Shown here: piece after piece, positions 7,362 to 14,822 of the stretch
Layout of the letters: each line of letters opens with the position of its first letter
How positions within the stretch are numbered: position 1 is the first letter of the stretch
Source of the DNA: an uncultured Bacilli bacterium
GTDB lineage: Bacteria; Bacillota_I; Bacilli_A; RF39; UBA660
DNA: 32,018 bases
NCBI GenBank assembly: GCA_944373135.1
Contig: CALWAM010000003.1
Location: 1 to 32,018 of the forward strand
Reading direction: 5' to 3'
Made by a program: the position numbers and the translations under genes
Notes under the pieces: generated by a model
What the model saw: only the letters and a program-made list of their open reading frames with translations
Databases searched by the model: none
Told to the model about the DNA's origin: nothing

Positions 7362-9068
7362 TTATTCCTCCATTTGTAAATAACTAATAATTGAATTAGC
7401 TATATTATCCCCTATTCTTTGTAAATTTGCAACTATCCATTTCGCATCATCCATTTGATCATGATAAGCAACCTCAATCATTAACCCTCTTTTAACATTT
7501 AAAGGATTTATTTCCCCTAAACTACCATCTGAAAATAATACCCCATTAGATAATGTCTTATAATTATAAGGATAAATACTATTTAAATTTTTAAATATAT
7601 TGGCTGCAGCATCATAAGCAAGTGAATTTTCATCATGAACATAAACCAGTACTCCTTGACTGGTGTGATTAGGACTACCATTAGAATGTATAGCCACATG
7701 TAAATCAGCTCCTACACTCCTTGATTCTCTCGCCCAATCTAACATTTTATTAGGAGCATCGGGATTATTCCTATAAACTATTATCCCCGCCTCTTTTAAC
7801 TTTTCATAAACAATATCTCCTAATTTATTCATCATTTCTCTTTCATTCGTATAACCACTACCACTAATTCCATAATTATCATATTGATTAGACGGACTCA
7901 AATATACTACCGGGGTTTTACTCTTAGTCTTGATTTCATAAGATCTTACTGCACTATCTAAATATCCGTTTTTCTTCGCCGCTACTTTTAAAGTCATGCC
8001 ATTACTTACTTCAAATGCCCCAGTATAGATAAAACCATTAGTTAAAGGATCACTATTATCCAAAGTATAAAAAATAGTTGCTCCTTCAGTTAAAGTATTC
8101 AAACTAATTAATGATTTATCTTTAATATTATTTTCGTAATAATTTAAATATACCGGTGCTACTTCAGCTACACCTAAAACTTTAATGTTTACCACATCTT
8201 TTTTAGCAATTTCATCATAATCCAAGTATTTAGCTACTACTTCTAAAGTATAGTCAGTATTTTCTTTAAAATATCTAACTGGTATCTTAACACTTCCATC
8301 TTCAACCCTAAATTCTTTAATAAATTTTTTATCTTGATACAAATTTAGTATCATTGATGTACTTCCTTTACCACCACTAACCTTAACTAAAATATCTTCT
8401 AAATAAAATGGTTCATTATCACTTATATTATCAAAGTAAACATCCTCTACTAAAACCGGATTATTATAAAAATTATAAATACTTATTATTCTTCCTTTAG
8501 AATTCTTTAAAATTGCCGTAAGCCTTCCTTCATAATCATTAATTATATCTTTACTAATAAATACTTGTTCACTTTCAACATTAGTCTTATAAATTATATT
8601 ATCTCGATAAATGACATTTAATTCTAATCTTTCTTTAATCCCCTCTATTAGTAATAAAAAGTCTCCATCACCAACAATATACTCATTTTCCTTAAAACTC
8701 GCCTCTTTCGACATATAATTATAAATGTTTGATTCTTTACTTTCTCTTTCATTACCAGCAACAACTTTAAAACTAATTTCTTCATTATAACTTAAATATA
8801 AATTATTTAAAGAAACTTTATTATCATCAGTTTTTTCATAAAATATAACATTATCATTTTCATCTATACCATAAACCTCATAATATGAAGCATTATCTAA
8901 CTTTTCATATTTTAAATATAAATTACTATTGTCTTCGACTAATCCAATTATTTTAAAATCATCTAACTTATACCAAAATATACCTAAATACAAAAATAAA
9001 AAACAAATAATTGTACTTAGTAATAACAATAAACTAACTAAGATAATTATTTGTTTTTTCTTCATCAT
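7362..9068 (-). CDS. Cell-surface N-acetylmuramoyl-L-alanine amidase (Amidase_3 type)
   Basis: This 568-residue protein starts with a signal anchor (residues about 5-30). A long region of beta-sandwich-like repeats follows, including a chitobiase/Fn3-associated module (ATIFYTLDNSDPLTNG...YTGAFEVSNG, about residues 330-375). The C-terminal 170 residues are an Amidase_3 domain: LSPSNQYDN, TNEREMMNKL, VAIHSNG and MIEVAYHD. The Glu, second His and final Glu expected in the zinc site are visible. The usual first motif GHGG is replaced by SPSNQ, as in a clostridial subgroup that I recall. It should cleave the bond between muramic acid and the stem peptide outside the membrane. It lies five bases after the ABC permease gene. 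A cell-wall hydrolase role is likely; the zinc ligand set is the doubtful point. Confidence 0.85.
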   Translation of the reverse strand: MMKKKQIIILVSLLLLLSTIICFLFLYLGIFWYKLDDFKIIGLVEDNSNLYLKYEKLDNASYYEVYGIDENDNVIFYEKTDDNKVSLNNLYLSYNEEISFKVVAGNERESKESNIYNYMSKEASFKENEYIVGDGDFLLLIEGIKERLELNVIYRDNIIYKTNVESEQVFISKDIINDYEGRLTAILKNSKGRIISIYNFYNNPVLVEDVYFDNISDNEPFYLEDILVKVSGGKGSTSMILNLYQDKKFIKEFRVEDGSVKIPVRYFKENTDYTLEVVAKYLDYDEIAKKDVVNIKVLGVAEVAPVYLNYYENNIKDKSLISLNTLTEGATIFYTLDNSDPLTNGFIYTGAFEVSNGMTLKVAAKKNGYLDSAVRSYEIKTKSKTPVVYLSPSNQYDNYGISGSGYTNEREMMNKLGDIVYEKLKEAGIIVYRNNPDAPNKMLDWARESRSVGADLHVAIHSNGSPNHTSQGVLVYVHDENSLAYDAAANIFKNLNSIYPYNYKTLSNGVLFSDGSLGEINPLNVKRGLMIEVAYHDQMDDAKWIVANLQRIGDNIANSIISYLQMEE

Positions 9069-9073
9069 ACTAC

Positions 9074-10396
9074 CTATCCTTCTTTTCTTTTTAATGATTT
9101 AAATACTTTTTTCCATAAATCCTTAGAAGCATAATTTAATATACCTACTCTATATACTCTTATACCATATTTAAATAACAAATAACAAGTACCAATTAAT
9201 AAAATACAACTAATAAATAAATCTATCAAAGTAGTTTGCCCTAACAAAAATAAAGTAGGTGCAATTAATAACGATAAAAACGGTATATAACTAATTATTT
9301 TAATAAACAAAGCTCCATCGAAAACACTTGCCATAATTCCCAAATAATAGCCAGCCATTAAAACTAACATTAATGGTGTTTGTAATTGTTGATAATCCTC
9401 AATACTAGTTGTCATACTAGCAAGTACTGCTGCTAATAACGCATATATTAAGAAACTAAATACAAATAATATTATAAATGCTGGTAAACCTTGCCACAAT
9501 AAATTCAAAAATCCACTACTCTTTAATAAATCTAAAAAGTCATTAATTTCTAAACCTATGCCCGTTGAAGAAAAACCTAAACCGCCATTAATTACATATC
9601 TAATTCCTAAACTAATACCACCATATAAAAGCATAAGGCCTAATTGCAATAAAGAAAATAAAGTAGTTGCTATTATCTTAGAAAACAAATGAGCTTCCGG
9701 ACTAACATTAGAAATTATTATTTCCATTCCTCTAGTTGTCTTTTCATCATTGATTTCTGCTCCAATCATTTGCACTAATATCACAATTAAGATAAAGAAT
9801 GGCACTAAAAATACCGTTATTAGACTTGCTCCTACTAAATCTTTTGCTTCACTATTTTCCGCATCTTCATTTAACACAACACTATTTAATTCTATTGGTG
9901 ATGTAATATTAATTAAATCATTTTGATTAATATTACTCATATTAAGAGCATATTCCCCTTTAACAGAAGTAAGAGCACTATTAAGTAACTGATTAACTAT
10001 CATATCTATTTGATCATAACTATACACAGTTGCAGTCATATATTTAACATCATCTTTATTAATAACCACCAAAATATTATCATTATCTTGATCAAGTGTT
10101 TCTTTAATATTTTCAATACTTTCATCAGCTAATTTTACTTCGTAATTAGCCATATCCTCTACACTACTTTTAAGCTCGTTAAAATATTTACTAAAATTAT
10201 CAAATACTCCTACTTCATCAACAACTAAGATTTCTTTTTCTTCTTTAAAATCCCCCCCAAAAGCATTAATTACCGTATCTATATTAACAATTACAATTAA
10301 TAATAAACATAATAATATATTAACTACTTTAAACCATTTAGTTTTAATCTTTTTTTCTAAACTTTGTTTAATCAAAAATTTAATCTTTGTTTTCAT
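9074..10396 (-). CDS. ABC-2 type transporter permease (NatB-like)
   Basis: A 440-residue membrane protein with the NatB/ABC-2 layout: one N-terminal membrane segment (about 25-45), a large soluble loop of about 150 residues outside the membrane, then five or six hydrophobic segments from about residue 195 on. The stretch GAEINDEKTTRGMEIIISN just after the second membrane segment is a recognised feature of this permease family. Its start overlaps the end of the ATPase gene by 17 bases. It forms an exporter with the upstream ATPase; NatAB of Bacillus exports sodium, but the substrate cannot be told from sequence. Confidence 0.85.
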   Translation of the reverse strand: MKTKIKFLIKQSLEKKIKTKWFKVVNILLCLLLIVIVNIDTVINAFGGDFKEEKEILVVDEVGVFDNFSKYFNELKSSVEDMANYEVKLADESIENIKETLDQDNDNILVVINKDDVKYMTATVYSYDQIDMIVNQLLNSALTSVKGEYALNMSNINQNDLINITSPIELNSVVLNEDAENSEAKDLVGASLITVFLVPFFILIVILVQMIGAEINDEKTTRGMEIIISNVSPEAHLFSKIIATTLFSLLQLGLMLLYGGISLGIRYVINGGLGFSSTGIGLEINDFLDLLKSSGFLNLLWQGLPAFIILFVFSFLIYALLAAVLASMTTSIEDYQQLQTPLMLVLMAGYYLGIMASVFDGALFIKIISYIPFLSLLIAPTLFLLGQTTLIDLFISCILLIGTCYLLFKYGIRVYRVGILNYASKDLWKKVFKSLKRKEG

Positions 10397-11285
10397 AAAC
10401 CGCCCCTACCTTTTCAATAAATATTTCATTTAAAGTTGGTTCTTCTACTTCATACTTAATAATATTTTTACATTTCTTGACATAATCAAAAACATTTTTG
10501 CTGTATTCTTCACTCTTAATTTTAACAATAACTTCATTAGCTTCTTCAAAAGCATCAATAACGCCCTCGATACTCTTTAGTTTTAATATATCTACATCAC
10601 CAATAATACTAATATTTTTTTTGCGATAATCTTTTTTAATTTCCTTTAAATTACCTTGTAATACACTTTTACCATTAACTAATACCACTAAATTCTCACA
10701 AAATTGTTCTACTTGTTCCATTCGATGCGAAGAAAAAATAATCATACTTCCTTTTTTTTGACACATTTTAATTGCATCCATAAATAATTGCGCATTAATA
10801 GGATCTAAACCTGAAAAAGGCTCATCCAAAATAAGTAATTCTGGATCATTAATAATTGCGGTAATAAATTGGATTTTTTGTTGATTACCTTTACTTAATT
10901 CTTTTATTTTTCTTTCTTTATATTCTGCAATATTAAAAAACTTTAACCATTCATCTAATTTTTTTAATATATCTTCTTCTTTCATCCCTTTTAATATACC
11001 ATAATATATTACTTGTTCTTTAACAGTTAACTTAGTAAGTAAACTTCTTTCTTCAGTTAAAAAACCGATTTTATCCGTAACACTATAGTCTATTTTTTTA
11101 CCATCTAATGTAATTTTACCACTACTTTTATTTAAAAGTCCAATTATCATTCTAAATGTCGTTGTTTTACCAGCTCCATTTACTCCTAATAAACCAAATA
11201 TCTCTCCTTTATCAATTTTAAAGGATAAGTTATCTACAGCTTTAAAATCACCATAGTATTTAGTTACATTCTCAACACTTAACAT
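10380..11285 (-). CDS. ABC transporter ATP-binding protein (NatA-like)
   Basis: A 301-residue ABC ATPase with all motifs in order: Walker A GVNGAGKTT (about 34-42), signature LSKGNQQKIQ (about 129-138), Walker B LLILDEPFSGLDP, and the switch His in SSHRMEQ. A C-terminal extension of about 80 residues is typical of exporters of the NatA/DrrA type. It supplies energy to the downstream ABC-2 permease, with which it overlaps by 17 bases. The start has AGGTGATT as ribosome-binding site. It is the first gene of a run that reaches sufU. Confidence 0.92.
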   Translation of the reverse strand: MLSVENVTKYYGDFKAVDNLSFKIDKGEIFGLLGVNGAGKTTTFRMIIGLLNKSSGKITLDGKKIDYSVTDKIGFLTEERSLLTKLTVKEQVIYYGILKGMKEEDILKKLDEWLKFFNIAEYKERKIKELSKGNQQKIQFITAIINDPELLILDEPFSGLDPINAQLFMDAIKMCQKKGSMIIFSSHRMEQVEQFCENLVVLVNGKSVLQGNLKEIKKDYRKKNISIIGDVDILKLKSIEGVIDAFEEANEVIVKIKSEEYSKNVFDYVKKCKNIIKYEVEEPTLNEIFIEKVGAVYENKD

Positions 11286-11301
11286 ATAATCACCTAATTA
11301 C

Positions 11302-11310
11302 ATTTTATCA
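11302..11310 (-). promoter_or_regulatory. Extended -10 promoter of the ABC transporter operon
   Basis: TGATAAAAT on the minus strand forms an extended -10 element. A TTGTTT lies 19 bases upstream, longer than ideal. The leader before the ATG at 11285 would be only about ten bases. Confidence 0.4.
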
Positions 11311-11528
11311 TAAAAACACATAAAAAAAACAATAATTTAATAATTATTACTTAGTTTATAATTATAGAGTATCCTTAAATTCTTTATGGTTGCTACTCAA
11401 TGTTTTTGGATATGTCTTCTTATAACATCCTTTAGAAAAAATTTCTAATTTTAACGATTATACAATCAACTATGTTTATTACTTAGTATATTGACTAATT
11501 AATCTTATCACATATTTATTAAAAACTA

Positions 11529-11557
11529 TTGTCTCAATTAAATTTTTATGATAATAT
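11529..11557 (+). promoter_or_regulatory. Promoter of tRNA-Glu
   Basis: TTGTCT (11529-11534), a 17-base spacer and TAATAT (11552-11557). The tRNA begins 15 bases after the -10 element. Confidence 0.65.
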
Positions 11558-11571
11558 TAACCTGTACTTTT

Positions 11572-11648
11572 GGTCTGTTGGTGAAGTGGCTTAACACACC
11601 ACCCTCTCAAGGTGGCATTCACGAGTTCGAACCTCGTACAGACTACCA
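11572..11648 (+). tRNA. tRNA-Glu, anticodon CTC
   Basis: A full cloverleaf can be drawn. The acceptor GGTCTGT pairs with ACAGACT, the D stem is GTG/CAC with GG in the loop, the anticodon stem CCACC/GGTGG encloses the loop CTCTCAA (anticodon CTC after U33), and the T arm ACGAG/CTCGT encloses TTCGAAC. The CCA end is encoded. The anticodon reads GAG, the rarer Glu codon in such an AT-rich genome, where a UUC tRNA alone would suffice. It is the only RNA gene seen in the window and has its own promoter and terminator. Confidence 0.92.
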
Positions 11649-11658
11649 AATAAAAATT

Positions 11659-11686
11659 AAGAGACTTTACTAGTCTCTTTTTATTT
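11659..11686. terminator. Bidirectional terminator between tRNA-Glu and ylbE
   Basis: AAGAGACT (11659-11666) pairs with AGTCTCTT (11672-11679) around a five-base loop. T-rich tracts follow on both strands, so it can end the plus-strand tRNA transcript and the minus-strand ylbD-ylbE transcript. Confidence 0.82.
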
Positions 11687-11902
11687 TATTGCATTAAATA
11701 AATTTGATATTAAATCAATATTATCAATAACATCATTTATCTTATCAGTCTTTCTTAACCGATATTTTTCTTTCATAACAGCTACGAATTCCTCATACTT
11801 TCTTGGATCTCTGTTTAAATATTTAATCCACTCACTATTTTCTTTTAAAAGTTCTAACATTTTAGGATCTTGATATAACTTTTCTAAAATATATTTTTGC
11901 AT
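11681..11902 (-). CDS. ylbE: YlbE-like protein
   Basis: This 73-residue protein fits the YlbE family of Bacillus by length and pattern: an N-terminal helix, then LKENSEWIKYLNRDPRKYEEF (family pattern P-x-W-Y-x-x-L-s-R-n-P), then a C-terminal helix ending in a hydrophobic run. No catalytic motif or membrane segment is visible, and the family has no established function. The start follows the ylbD stop directly (TAA-ATG), with GGAGAT in the last codons of ylbD as ribosome-binding site. In B. subtilis, ylbD and ylbE are also neighbours in this order, which strengthens the assignment. Confidence 0.75.
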   Translation of the reverse strand: MQKYILEKLYQDPKMLELLKENSEWIKYLNRDPRKYEEFVAVMKEKYRLRKTDKINDVIDNIDLISNLFNAIK

Positions 11903-12262
11903 TTAATCTCCATAAAATTTATTTATAGGTCTAGGTGTAGTTGGACCTTTAACAACATCGACACTAGAAGTATTACTTTTACTAGTTATATCGCCTAAAA
12001 AATTTAGAGCCTTTTGAGCCGTTGACAAATGCTTTTGAATTTTACTTGAATCAATATTTTTAACTATGTTTGATATTTCATTGATATTTAAATGATTATT
12101 ATCTTCTTTTTTATTTAAATATGGCTTCCAAACATTTTCATCATCTTTATAAATATCATATAACTCATAAAACTTTTGCAATGTCATACTATTATCTTTA
12201 ATACTATTAATTAATTCAGGATGAAGCTTAGCAAATTCTTTAAATTCTTCTAACTTAGTCAT
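11903..12262 (-). CDS. ylbD: YlbD-family putative spore coat protein
   Basis: A 119-residue protein matching the YlbD family. It starts with LEEFKEFAKLHPELINSI, where the Bacillus protein has a similar F-K-x-F-V-x-x-H-P-x-L-I. It continues with a Tyr-rich helix, a middle region with NIVKNIDSSKIQKHLSTAQ, and a disordered Pro/Thr-rich tail. The family is annotated as a putative spore coat component. The gene lies just after parC. Its Shine-Dalgarno site (AGGTGAT) is buried in the 3' arm of the hairpin that follows parC, and the U tract of that hairpin ends one base before the ATG. Expression may therefore depend on read-through and hairpin opening. Confidence 0.75.
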   Translation of the reverse strand: MTKLEEFKEFAKLHPELINSIKDNSMTLQKFYELYDIYKDDENVWKPYLNKKEDNNHLNINEISNIVKNIDSSKIQKHLSTAQKALNFLGDITSKSNTSSVDVVKGPTTPRPINKFYGD

Positions 12263-12263
12263 T

Positions 12264-12306
12264 AAAAATCACCTATTACATTATATGCATGCAATAAGTG
12301 ATTTTT
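12264..12306 (-). terminator. Terminator-like hairpin carrying the ylbD ribosome-binding site
   Basis: On the minus strand the arms 12306-12289 and 12281-12264 form an 18-bp stem with two G-U pairs and a seven-base loop, followed by U residues. It stands right after the parC stop. The 3' arm includes AGGTGAT, the ylbD Shine-Dalgarno site, so the structure is both a terminator and a possible translation block. Confidence 0.75.
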
Positions 12307-12308
12307 TC

Positions 12309-14813
12309 TTATAATCTAAAATCATTAATAAAGTCATCAATAGTTAATTCTTGAATATTATCTTCTTTATTAACATCACTATCAATAACCTCTAAATTAT
12401 TTTCCTTCTTTTTATTTAAATAAGAAACTAATTGAACTTTTATACCAACTTCACTAAATTTGCTATTTATACTTGATCCAGTAGATAAACTATCCATAAT
12501 ATTAATATCCGTATCTTTTATCACTTCTAAATCAGCATCATTTTTTAAAACAAACTCTTCTTTATTATTAACAACAAAACTACTTATTACCCTATATGGA
12601 CTAGATTTAACTTTTTTAATTATTAAATCTCCTAATCTAGTTCTCGTATGAATATTAAGTTCACTTAACTTCACTCTTTTAGCTGTATTTTTATTAGTAA
12701 ATATTGTCATATAAATATTACTACTATTATAAACATTTCCACTTACAACAAAGTCATCCTTTAATTTAATCCCTTTTACCCCACTAGTTCTTAATCCAAC
12801 CAAAGGAACTTCATCACATTTAATATTTAAATAATAGCCATTATTAGTAACAAATATACAATTATCCGAAGTAATTTCCACACTAACTACTTCATCATCT
12901 TCTTTTAATTTAATACAATTCATAACTTTAGAATATCTACTAACAATAAATTCTTCCAATTTAGTTCTCTTCGTTAATCCATTTCTCGTAAAGAAAATTA
13001 CTTCTTTATTTTTATCATCAAGTACTATAGTTTTAATAATTTTTTCTTCTGGAGACATTGTGACTAAATTACTAACATGTTTACCTAAATCTTTCCACTT
13101 AGCTTCAAATATAGTATGAACTGGAACATATAAATAATTTCCTTGATTTGTAAACATTAATATCGTATCTAAATTATTTAATTCATAAAGACCAATTAAA
13201 TAATCACCAGGTTTTAATCCTGTTTCTTCATCTTTTAAAGAATTATAAGACTTTTGTGATACTTTTTTAATATAACCTTCATTACTAATAGCAACAATTA
13301 CATTCTCTTTAGATATTAAACTATTAGTATCAATCTTAATTTCTGTTATATTATCTCTTATTTCTGTTTTTCTTTCTGTTGCATATTCTTTTTTAATTAA
13401 TTTTAACTCGGTTTTCATTACATGTTTCAAAGCTTCTTCATTATTTAGTATTTGTTCCCATATTTTCATTTTATTAGCTAAATCAGCCATTGTATTTTGC
13501 ACTTCTAAAATATCAGTATTAGTTAAACGATATAATTGTAACATAACAATTGCTTCTGCTTGCTCTATTGTGAATGTAAATTCTTTTACTAAATTATCTT
13601 TAGCATCACTTTTATTCTTACTAGCTCTAATAACACTTATTACTTTATCCATAATACTAATAGCTTTAATAAGTCCTTCTAAAATATGATATTGTTTCTT
13701 AGCATGTTCCAAATCAAATTTAGTCCTATTAGTAATAACTTCTTTTTGAAATTTAATATAAGCATCCAATATTGGAATAAGACCTAAAGTCATTGGTCTT
13801 TGATTAACTATAGCAACCATATTATAATTATAAGAAATTTGTAAATCCGTATTTTTATATAAATAATTAATAATTAAATCACTATCTACATCTTTTTTTA
13901 ATTCAATAACTATTCTTAATCCATCGCGATCCGTTTCATCTCTAACTTCTGCTATACCATCAATTTTTTTATCGATTCTTATACTCTCCATCTTCGTTAC
14001 TAAAGCTTGTTTATTAACCTCAAATGGTATTTCATCAATAATTATTAAATTTTTTCCTTTTTCTTTTTGTAAATGGTATTTAGCTCTAACAACTACTTTT
14101 CCTCTCCCAGTTGTAAACGCATCAACAATTCCCGCTTTGCCTTCTACTATTCCTCCAGTTGGAAAATCTGGTCCTTTAATTATGTTAAGTAATGTATCTA
14201 AATTACAATTAGGAGATTCAATTCTCTTAATTGTTGCATCAATTACTTCTCCTAAATTATGAGGTGGAATATTAGTAGCATAACCAGCACTAATACCACT
14301 ACCACCATTTACCAATAAATTAGGGAACTTAGCGGGTAGTACCGTCGGCTCTAAAAAACGATCATCAAAATTTGGCGCCCAAGTAACGGTATTTTTATCT
14401 AAATCTTTCGTAAGTTCACTACTTATTTTAGCAAGTCTCGCTTCTGTATAACGATAAGCAGCTGCCGGATCTCCATCCATTGATCCATTATTACCATGAA
14501 TTTCAATTAAAATATTAGATTGTTTCCACCACTGACTCATTCTTACCATTGCATCATATACTGATGAATCCCCATGAGGATGGAACTTACCCAAAACTCC
14601 ACCAACTGTATAAGCACATTTAATATAAGATTTATCATAAGTATTTTTTTCATCATACATATAATAAAGAATTCTTCTTTGCACTGGTTTTAAACCATCT
14701 CTAACATCAGGAATAGCTCTTTCTTGTATAATTGATTTAGCATAATTACTAAATCTATCTCCCATTATATCTTCTAAAGAATAATCCTCTATTCTTTTAA
14801 TAATACTTTCCAT
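12309..14813 (-). CDS. parC: DNA topoisomerase IV subunit A
   Basis: The 834-residue protein has the breakage-reunion domain of type IIA topoisomerases, with AAYRYTEARL holding the catalytic Tyr (Y122). RAIPDVRDGLKPVQRRIL and HPHGDSSVYDAMVRMSQ mark the DNA gate. The Ser and Asp of the latter are the positions linked to quinolone resistance in ParC, and both are in the susceptible form. The C-terminal 340 residues form the beta-pinwheel; no GyrA box was found, which favours ParC over GyrA. With ParE it unlinks sister chromosomes after replication. The gene begins nine bases after the parE stop, and AGGTGA gives a good ribosome-binding site. Confidence 0.94.
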   Translation of the reverse strand: MESIIKRIEDYSLEDIMGDRFSNYAKSIIQERAIPDVRDGLKPVQRRILYYMYDEKNTYDKSYIKCAYTVGGVLGKFHPHGDSSVYDAMVRMSQWWKQSNILIEIHGNNGSMDGDPAAAYRYTEARLAKISSELTKDLDKNTVTWAPNFDDRFLEPTVLPAKFPNLLVNGGSGISAGYATNIPPHNLGEVIDATIKRIESPNCNLDTLLNIIKGPDFPTGGIVEGKAGIVDAFTTGRGKVVVRAKYHLQKEKGKNLIIIDEIPFEVNKQALVTKMESIRIDKKIDGIAEVRDETDRDGLRIVIELKKDVDSDLIINYLYKNTDLQISYNYNMVAIVNQRPMTLGLIPILDAYIKFQKEVITNRTKFDLEHAKKQYHILEGLIKAISIMDKVISVIRASKNKSDAKDNLVKEFTFTIEQAEAIVMLQLYRLTNTDILEVQNTMADLANKMKIWEQILNNEEALKHVMKTELKLIKKEYATERKTEIRDNITEIKIDTNSLISKENVIVAISNEGYIKKVSQKSYNSLKDEETGLKPGDYLIGLYELNNLDTILMFTNQGNYLYVPVHTIFEAKWKDLGKHVSNLVTMSPEEKIIKTIVLDDKNKEVIFFTRNGLTKRTKLEEFIVSRYSKVMNCIKLKEDDEVVSVEITSDNCIFVTNNGYYLNIKCDEVPLVGLRTSGVKGIKLKDDFVVSGNVYNSSNIYMTIFTNKNTAKRVKLSELNIHTRTRLGDLIIKKVKSSPYRVISSFVVNNKEEFVLKNDADLEVIKDTDINIMDSLSTGSSINSKFSEVGIKVQLVSYLNKKKENNLEVIDSDVNKEDNIQELTIDDFINDFRL

Positions 14814-14822
14814 CTACTTCAC

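Noticed and set aside
11311-11528. Possible small RNA between the ABC transporter operon and tRNA-Glu
   Set aside because: A TATAAT-like site is present, but no matching -35, stable hairpin or T tract could be found.
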